A stretch of 12,882 bases of DNA from Trichomonas tenax. Taxonomy: Eukaryota > Parabasalia > Trichomonadida > Trichomonadidae. This document shows, in pieces, positions 7,207 through 12,882 of the stretch (position 1 is the stretch's first letter; the number at the start of each line of letters is the position of its first letter). Under the pieces are notes generated by a model. It searched no databases. It was not told the DNA's origin and was given only the letters and a program-made list of their open reading frames with translations. Made by a program: the position numbers and the translations under genes. Location: assembly GCA_023091735.1 (NCBI GenBank), contig JALKBU010001303.1, forward strand, positions 1 to 12,882, given 5' to 3'.

Positions 7207-7681
7207 ATTGTTAGTATACTATATATTCTTTCTATAATTATATGCATTGTTTCTATTGCGAATATCTTTTATTTCTGGTGCTTGATCTAATCATTTATTC
7301 GCTGACTTCAATCGAAAAAGATGTATTTTTCAAATCAAAATAATTTTCATTACATTGATGTAAGAGATTAAATTTATGAAGTAGTATTTATGAGAAGATA
7401 ATATATCATTATAACAAGTTCTTATTGAGATTAAGATTATTTGAATTTTGTTATTCTTGGATTAACACTTTGTGGAGAATTGCAGCCGTTGGTAGCTTGA
7501 ATGATTTTTGTTCCATGATGTTGAACTCCAAGAAAAATTATTTCTAGAATTTTAAAATCTAATATTAAATTCGAAAGGAACATATAGATAGTTTCTAACG
7601 TTCCTAGCAATTGTATTTATGAGATATATTTTCGAATTTGTTGAGATTTTTTTGTTGATTATTATTCGTTATTTTTTGAAA
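7207..7681. other. Convergent intergenic region with one small ORF
   Basis: These 475 bases lie between the 3' ends of the 6295 gene (+) and the CAAX protein gene (-). The part up to 7436 is plain A/T-rich sequence. Bases 7437-7583 carry a 48-codon minus-strand frame, listed separately. The plus strand from about 7470 to 7554 is also open in one frame but lacks a start. No RNA gene or repeat is seen. Confidence 0.5.
7437..7583 (-). CDS. Small ORF, 48 residues, unknown
   Basis: ATG at 7583 opens 48 codons to TAA at 7437-7439, on the same strand and about 100 bases downstream of the CAAX protein gene. The peptide starts with a hydrophobic stretch (MFLSNLILDFKILEIIFL) and continues with GVQHHGTKIIQATNGCNSPQ, a varied sequence with less A/T-biased codons than the surroundings. 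The hydrophobic start could be a signal sequence. No initiator motif is seen upstream. Roughly one frame of this length is expected by chance in a gap this AT-rich, so composition rather than length is the argument. It may be a gene remnant. Confidence 0.3.
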   Translation of the reverse strand: MFLSNLILDFKILEIIFLGVQHHGTKIIQATNGCNSPQSVNPRITKFK

Positions 7682-7900
7682 TTAGACTAAAAGACAGCAA
7701 GTTGATTGTTTCTTAATTTCCTTTTCACCACCATTCTGGTCGACAGTAGCATGGAACTTATACTCTGTTTCCGATAATCTTGATTTAGCTTCAGAGTTAT
7801 ATTGCATAACAGACGATTGAGAACCATAGGGAAGACGCAGTGGAGGCACATAAACTTGTTGAGAAGCAGAATCTGAATTTATTGATGAATCATCAGACAT
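7682..7900 (-). CDS. Small prenylated (CAAX) protein
   Basis: This 72-residue protein ends in CCLLV. The last four residues fit a CAAX box (Cys69-Leu-Leu-Val), so farnesyl or geranylgeranyl transfer to Cys69 is expected. Cys68 is a possible palmitoylation site, and the preceding KEIKKQ supplies positive charge for membrane binding. The rest is polar: a Ser/Asp-rich start (1-14), then a VYVPPLRLPYGSQ segment, with no transmembrane helix. The size resembles a G-protein gamma subunit, but the helical gamma pattern and the conserved NPF region are not evident, so I do not assign it. The ATG at 7900 follows a 12-base T tract and AAAA. The stop is TAA followed by T, so no TAAA overlap here. It lies 91 bases downstream of the large glycoprotein gene on the same strand. 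Confidence 0.65.
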   Translation of the reverse strand: MSDDSSINSDSASQQVYVPPLRLPYGSQSSVMQYNSEAKSRLSETEYKFHATVDQNGGEKEIKKQSTCCLLV

Positions 7901-7991
7901 TTTTAAAAAAAAAAAACGAATCTAAAAAACTGGTTATAAAAAATAGCCAATGTTTTTACCATCTATTGTGTATTTTGAAACAAGTGTACCT
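7901..7991. other. Short gap with a 12-base A tract
   Basis: These 91 bases join the 3' end of the glycoprotein gene to the start of the CAAX protein gene, both on the minus strand. The gap must hold the 3' end signals of the first and the promoter of the second. A perfect A12 run (T12 on the coding strand) is at 7905-7916. No strict initiator motif is seen. Confidence 0.5.
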
Positions 7992-10900
7992 TTAAATGCC
8001 TCCGCCGGCAGAGTCACTCATCAATCCTTGGTGAATGATGTCCTTTGCTCCTTCTGCACTGGTAATCAAAGATCTCTTGCGACGTGTGCAGAACATCGCG
8101 CGGATTAAGCCGATGACGAGCACAATAAGGAGGATGCAAGAAACAGCAATAATTATAATATATGGCACAGGGTTATCTGGTCCCTTCTTTGGTTTAGGTG
8201 CAAGATTGTCTTCAAGGAGAATCAGATAAGCACACATATCGGAGTTTGCTTCTAAACCAATCCTATTGAACTTTGTAGCAGTTGTTGTGTTGTATCCGTT
8301 ACGATTGAAAAGAAGGCCTTCGAACATAACAGTACCTTTGTACTGAGATGATAATACACAAAAGAATGGAATTCCAAATTTGTAGATATGCTTATTTTCC
8401 GCGATAAAGTGTTCTTCCACTGTATTATTATAAGCATATGTTTCAATAGCGGGCTGGAAAATTTTTGCATGGTCTGTATCGTATTCATCAATGCGGAAGT
8501 ATGGCATCTTGTCTAGAGACCAGTTGAAATATAAAAGGAAATCATCGTCAGGGTTACCAAACTGTTTCGTCCTCATATACGTGTCCTGTGCAAGATAAAG
8601 CTTGCGTACGACAGTGAATCTTGGAAGTGTTTTAATTCCTGACACAAACGCATTGGCCATTGTAATTTCAGATTGAATTCCGATATTTGACTCGTCGTTA
8701 CATAACAAGTTATCACTGCTGAATTCAACCAGCTGGTTCTGCTCCAAATCGATATCAAAGTTCTTGGTACAGAATTTAGCTTGTGTTTGAACTTTGACAC
8801 CAAGGAATTTAGGATGTAATTTGTACTTGGTATCTTTACTTCCATCATAAAGGTCCACTGGCAAAACCGCCTTGTAATAAATATCAGTATTATATTCAGA
8901 AATGAATTTGAAAGAGAGATTGCCAAAGGAATTTGTCGTGAAGGTGAGAACTGATGGTTCATCAATCTTATGATGCTGTATCTCTATCTTGAAATCTCCA
9001 TCATGTTTGAACCCACCAGTACCTGATATCCTTTTAACATTTCTGACAATGACTCTAGTTGTATTTTCAGTAGGTATATTAGGTTCGATTTTTTCTGGGG
9101 TGAAACTGAGATAGTCAGAGTATATGAGCAACTCCTTGGGTGAGAGAGTCCTATTGAAGTGGCTAAATGTTGGACCTCGAATATAAAGTTGTTCAACTTT
9201 GTTAAAAACAGCTGTCTTGTTTAGATAATCATCAAGAATTGTCACTTCTTGAAGAGAAAACAGCGTTATATTAGGTTCGATTTCTAAACCATTTGATTTG
9301 AGTGTGAGATCCCGGAACTTGAGATGATTGAACATCTTGTTTTCTGAGCGATCGAAATATGCATACGAATGGTTATTAGTACCATATATCAAAAGTCGTA
9401 GGAAGAAATTTGTTGAACTGAGTTTCTTTTCATCAACAATGAATGGAGTATCTTTATCATTATCAAGGTAAATATTAATCGAAATATTTTTGTAATATTC
9501 TGGATCTTGGATGAATTTATCGGTTTCAAGAAGTTGAGATAAGCTATTTTGAGAAATTTGGGTGAAATTAGTTTGATCTTTAGTAAAATGTCCTGGGCAT
9601 CTTGATGTACCATCACTCGAAAAGCAGAAATCATTATATTTAGAATTGCTGAATTGCCTATTGTTAAATCCAATTTGGTTTAATTCGATAACTAGTGGGA
9701 AAGGAATATTTGTTTCATATACAACTTTCTCAAAAGATCCAAGTATCTTGTTTGAAGTAATTAATGGAACAAATTTGTCTTCATCTGTATAAGGGTACCC
9801 GTTGTTTCTCTGGAACTTAATTGCCGCTTTTGAACGATGTACTAATTGAACTTCAACACTTTTTGCTTCAATATGTGGAATATTATCTACTGTCATAGTG
9901 AATCCCATTTCATCGAGAATGATTAGGTTGTTGACTTTAACTGATGTAACTTTCTCTGTGATATTGTAAATTTGGATATTTTTGATTTTACTTAAATCAA
10001 TTTCTTGTTTATGACTTGATGTGAGTCTTTGGATATTTAATTTTTCGGCAATTATATTTGGATTTGTTTCATCATCGATGTTGAGTTCATCAATATATAC
10101 AGTTTCCGCATCAAACTTGCAATTGACAAGAGTGGCAGTATTTATATATGGGAAATGATATGACTCGCCAATCATTTTGAATGTTGTTTCATTTGCTTGT
10201 TTGATGTTAATATTAACTATGACATGTGTCGTTTTATTGACCAATATCGTTGAATTTGAAGCAATAAGATTCAATGATTCATAGCCATTCCATCTGTATC
10301 CTAAGAGCTTGAGTGTGCTTGAATTTGTTATGACATCAACGTTAACAAATACAGCTTCACGGTTGGAGAGATAGGATCCGATTGACAGTTCGTTGCCTGG
10401 GATTGTGTGTGTAATCTTATATGAAATGTTGTTCGTATCCATGGCTCTAAAATTAGTGCGAATCAAAGACATTCCATCTTTCGAATCTCTCTTTGGTTTG
10501 AGAATAAAATCTCTTCCGTATTGATATAATTCTGAGCCATTCATAAAATCGAGAAATTCGACGTTCTTAGTAAAGACTGCTCCGTTAACTTCGTAATTAG
10601 TATTGAATTCTTTTTCGCAATCAACATGATATATAACTGAATCGAACTTGAAATTATTTGCTTCAATCGAGTGAAGATCTGTTTCGAGGATTCCACCGAA
10701 GAACATTGAAGCCTTGTTGAATCCATTCCAAGCCACGTTTTTAAGAGTTAAGTTTTCCATGAAGAATTCGGTTGTATCATCTTTAACTAAAAGACTATTT
10801 GTAATTGTGAGATTCTCAAGTGTTGCAACTTGACCCATGTTGAGAATGTACTGAACTTGGCTGCCATCAGGTCCGAAAAGATTGATTTGATGTGCATTTT

Positions 10901-11138
10901 TGAAAGCATACACGTCAATGTTCGCCTTTTTGAGGTCCTCGACTATATGCAACTCAACAGGAGTATAAGCGTTGAATTTATTTGTATCTTCAGCCGCTTG
11001 TTTCATAAAATCGTTATATTCTTTGTCACTTAAGGTCTTATTATAAGAAGTCCCATTGCATTTTTTGGCATTCTTATTATAGATACAGTAAAACGCTTTT
11101 TGATCGCATAATGATCGTGTTAAAAGAAGCGAAAACAT
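7992..11138 (-). CDS. Large type I membrane glycoprotein, lineage-specific
   Basis: The open frame reaches a GTG at 11165, but the first ATG is at 11136-11138. From there the product is 1048 residues. It begins with a short signal-like stretch (MFSLLLTRSLC, cleavage perhaps before Asp12). The ectodomain carries at least twenty N-x-S/T sequons and few cysteines, and repeatedly shows short beta-strand and Asn-turn patterns (such as LENLTITN and MENLTLKNV), suggesting a beta-solenoid fold. One GGIL..NNF stretch near residues 150-170 recalls Pmp-type GGA(I/L)/FxxN repeats, but it is a single instance. Residues 993-1012 form one transmembrane helix (IIIIAVSCILLIVLVIGLI), followed by a stop-transfer RRKR and a tail of about 32 residues ending SDSAGGGI. 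TAA followed by A gives the TAAA signal. Cell-surface or lysosomal location is inferred; no named family is recognised. Confidence 0.85.
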   Translation of the reverse strand: MFSLLLTRSLCDQKAFYCIYNKNAKKCNGTSYNKTLSDKEYNDFMKQAAEDTNKFNAYTPVELHIVEDLKKANIDVYAFKNAHQINLFGPDGSQVQYILNMGQVATLENLTITNSLLVKDDTTEFFMENLTLKNVAWNGFNKASMFFGGILETDLHSIEANNFKFDSVIYHVDCEKEFNTNYEVNGAVFTKNVEFLDFMNGSELYQYGRDFILKPKRDSKDGMSLIRTNFRAMDTNNISYKITHTIPGNELSIGSYLSNREAVFVNVDVITNSSTLKLLGYRWNGYESLNLIASNSTILVNKTTHVIVNINIKQANETTFKMIGESYHFPYINTATLVNCKFDAETVYIDELNIDDETNPNIIAEKLNIQRLTSSHKQEIDLSKIKNIQIYNITEKVTSVKVNNLIILDEMGFTMTVDNIPHIEAKSVEVQLVHRSKAAIKFQRNNGYPYTDEDKFVPLITSNKILGSFEKVVYETNIPFPLVIELNQIGFNNRQFSNSKYNDFCFSSDGTSRCPGHFTKDQTNFTQISQNSLSQLLETDKFIQDPEYYKNISINIYLDNDKDTPFIVDEKKLSSTNFFLRLLIYGTNNHSYAYFDRSENKMFNHLKFRDLTLKSNGLEIEPNITLFSLQEVTILDDYLNKTAVFNKVEQLYIRGPTFSHFNRTLSPKELLIYSDYLSFTPEKIEPNIPTENTTRVIVRNVKRISGTGGFKHDGDFKIEIQHHKIDEPSVLTFTTNSFGNLSFKFISEYNTDIYYKAVLPVDLYDGSKDTKYKLHPKFLGVKVQTQAKFCTKNFDIDLEQNQLVEFSSDNLLCNDESNIGIQSEITMANAFVSGIKTLPRFTVVRKLYLAQDTYMRTKQFGNPDDDFLLYFNWSLDKMPYFRIDEYDTDHAKIFQPAIETYAYNNTVEEHFIAENKHIYKFGIPFFCVLSSQYKGTVMFEGLLFNRNGYNTTTATKFNRIGLEANSDMCAYLILLEDNLAPKPKKGPDNPVPYIIIIAVSCILLIVLVIGLIRAMFCTRRKRSLITSAEGAKDIIHQGLMSDSAGGGI

Positions 11139-11534
11139 TATGAAACCAATGGTGGATATCGTCACCTGTCAGAAATTTCTTTTGGTGACAACATTTTTGT
11201 TTTTGATATATCTGGACTCTGCATCACCTGTATATCCTATTTTTCGACTCATCCTATTTTAAACATTTTTGACAATTTTTTAACAAATGTCAAATTCATC
11301 TTCAATGTTCATCAAACAACTTTTAAACCATCTATTTCATTGTATTTTAATGACCTATTGATAGCCTATCGCTATGAGTCTTTTCATAATTTTTTTTTCA
11401 AAATATCGAAATTATAATTTCATATTTTTTTTTTTAAAATAATCATATTTTAAATTATCTCTGGGCTTAATAATAAAAATATGATTTTGAAATAAGGTGA
11501 TGACATCATGGTGATAAAACTAATATTTAATGAA
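11139..11534. other. Intergenic region upstream of the glycoprotein gene
   Basis: These 396 bases contain low-complexity T runs at about 11389-11398 and 11424-11435 and otherwise A/T-rich sequence. On the minus strand, ATG at 11252 opens a 27-codon frame to TGA at 11169-11171. It is in phase with the glycoprotein frame and begins MSRKIGYTGDAESRY. It could be an upstream ORF, or a former N-terminus cut off by the stop. No strict initiator motif precedes either ATG at a usual distance. Confidence 0.45.
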
Positions 11535-12882
11535 CTAAGTATAAGGGTTATCATTATTTGGTTGAACATTATAGAATAAAGAAGATCCATTGTTTGGTTG
11601 TGGCTCAACAACATTGACTTGTGGATTTTCAGCTGTTAAACCTTGATTTAGATTATCATTTCTCTCCTGATTTGATGGCATTGCTATAAGCTCTTCCTCA
11701 AAATCATTCTCATATGGATAGCTTTTGCTGATGTTATAACATGTAAGGAAGAGAACGATATGGGAGAAGGCGATATAAAAAGGCATCAGAAGGACATAAG
11801 ATATCCATGCGTAGTCATCATGACCGAAATAATACTTAATGACATTTTGAGGATGCAAGTGATAGAATTCAACAATTTTTGGATAATATTGCCTGCAGAA
11901 ACAGAAACAACCAGAATCTCTGCATCCAACTCTATACCATCTATTTGGATGCCTATATGCGGCAATAAAGACAGGAATCATTAGCAATACGCTGGCTACA
12001 GATATACCTATTGCATTTTGATATACTGAAATAACTGGATTTCGTGGATCGACTGTAGGGTGCTGTAAGTTATAAATAGTGTTAAACGGATTCAAAGGGT
12101 CGATGTTGATACAAGAAGCCGGAATAAATAGATCTGTAATGTTACAATTCAACAGATCATCTTTCATTGTTGTTAGTGTGTCAGGAATAATCACTTTTGT
12201 GATCCAATTGTAGGATCACAGTGCCTGCAATTCTGGCAATTAAAGATGCAATCTTTGATGTTACTGGAACCAACTGTGAAACTGATGAAGTGATATTATT
12301 AAAATTACTTTCAATGAGATATAAAATGTCGAAGAATTGCAATTGTGAAAGACTACTTTTGGAGAATTAACAATATTGTTTGGGATTCGATTGTAATCAG
12401 ATCTAAGTTTGTATAATATTCATCATTTTGTTTTGTTCTGACATTTAAGTCATGAATAATTTTGGTGAATAATTTGTCGATACGTTCTTCATATTGATCC
12501 AATTGTTCAAACATAGCATTAAACATCACGAGTCCATAATATTTAAATTTGTCATTGGTGCCATTGATATACTTATATGGTAAATCGAAAAATTCTGGAA
12601 TAAGATGTTTCATTAGATCGTCATGTGTTGAAACTAAAATTTCAATAATCTTCACACCTTAGCCAACATTTTTCGAATCTATAAAACGATGGGCAACGAG
12701 TCTAAGACAAAAGTGAACATCGAAAAGTGACATCGAACCTTAAAGTCACTTTTCATGAATAAACTGTCACCTTTTTGCGCGGGCAAATTGTCACTTTTAT
12801 AAAAAGTGTTATAAATATCTTTGTAATCTAAACAATACTGACATTTATAGATTGAAACTCCACGCTGAGTATGAAGACCATA
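11535..12882 (-). pseudogene. Broken membrane protein gene, multiply frameshifted, runs off the window
   Basis: Coding-quality minus-strand sequence continues from the window edge to 11535 but switches frame. Segments: 12882-12679 (67 codons, ends TAG, starts beyond the window, holds a KCQYC pair); 12658-12353 (ends TAG); 12354-12181 (ends TGA); 12215-11535 (ends TAG). The last two changes are each a single extra base beside an A4 run (12357-12360 and 12195-12198 on the plus strand). The first change is a net +2 or -1. The last segment encodes two transmembrane helices (VYQNAIGISVASVLLMIPVF; WISYVLLMPFYIAFSHIVLF) around a cytosine-coded Cys cluster (CRDSGCFCFC), then an Asn/Gln/Pro-rich tail. 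Its first ATG is at 12167, which would give 210 residues if it were expressed alone. No intron consensus fits the breaks. True pseudogene and assembly error both remain possible. The family is not recognised. Confidence 0.65.

Noticed and set aside
7905..7916. A12 tract as a retroposon tail.
   Set aside because: No target-site duplication or retroelement sequence adjoins it; it sits directly before a start codon in A/T-rich leader sequence.
8573..8965. 130-codon minus-strand frame inside the glycoprotein gene.
   Set aside because: An out-of-phase shadow of the main frame, lacking sequons and signal or membrane features.
11139..11171. TTCTGACAG before GTGACG as an intron 3' splice site for the glycoprotein gene.
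   Set aside because: It lacks the ACTAAC branch sequence of trichomonad introns, and no GTAYGT donor is seen upstream.
12756..12803. Tiny plus-strand ORF directly after a TCACTTTTCATGA initiator match.
   Set aside because: Only 15 codons, and it overlaps the minus-strand coding frame that generates the motif.
12708..12808. A cluster of TCACTTTT/AAAAGTGA motifs in both orientations, with a perfect 10-base inverted repeat (12722-12731 and 12745-12754), looking like an array of initiators or an operator.
   Set aside because: The minus strand is an open coding frame here, and the motif comes from repeated Lys-Ser-Asp and similar codons (AAA AGT GAC). The inverted repeat depends partly on a reverse-strand match of the same motif. 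Coding explains most of it.
12871..12882. Plus-strand ATG at the window edge as the start of a new gene.
   Set aside because: The minus strand is open and coding-like across the same bases, and no initiator motif lies just upstream.

Overview
The window looks like nuclear DNA of an AT-rich, intron-poor protist. A trichomonad (Parabasalia, for example a Tritrichomonas-like species) is the most likely source, by inference. The signs are large single-exon genes, all three standard stop codons in use, very short apparent 5' leaders, a TCACTTA initiator-type motif (trichomonad Inr consensus TCA+1-Y-T/A) 19 bases before one start codon, and TAAA overlapping the stop codon of two genes. No database search was possible, so the taxonomic call is moderate. 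I see no tRNA, rRNA, CRISPR array, transposase or viral gene.

Layout. Bases 1-1826 are AT-rich with no large gene, only small open frames and coding-like scraps. Bases 1827-3005 (+) encode a single-pass surface protein with a proline-rich stalk and possible endocytic signals in the tail. Bases 3346-6006 (-) encode an 886-residue chromodomain protein related to CHD remodellers, whose ATPase motifs are visibly destroyed and whose second helicase lobe appears to be missing. A 288-base divergent promoter region (Inr, E2F-like site, imperfect tandem duplication) separates it from 6295-7206 (+), a hydrophilic, probably nuclear protein with CDK-type sites. Bases 7682-7900 (-) encode a 72-residue protein ending in a CAAX box. 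Bases 7992-11138 (-) encode a large N-glycosylated type I membrane protein; its real start is an ATG at 11138, not the upstream GTG. Bases 11535-12882 (-) hold a broken two-transmembrane protein gene that leaves the window; its frame is interrupted several times.

How the genes relate. There is no operon. The CHD-like gene and the hydrophilic protein gene share one divergent promoter region and may be co-regulated nuclear factors (inference). The surface protein genes, the lipidated small protein and the broken membrane gene look like independent, lineage-specific membrane or secretory genes. The most interesting object is the catalytically dead CHD-like protein; next is the multiply frameshifted membrane gene.
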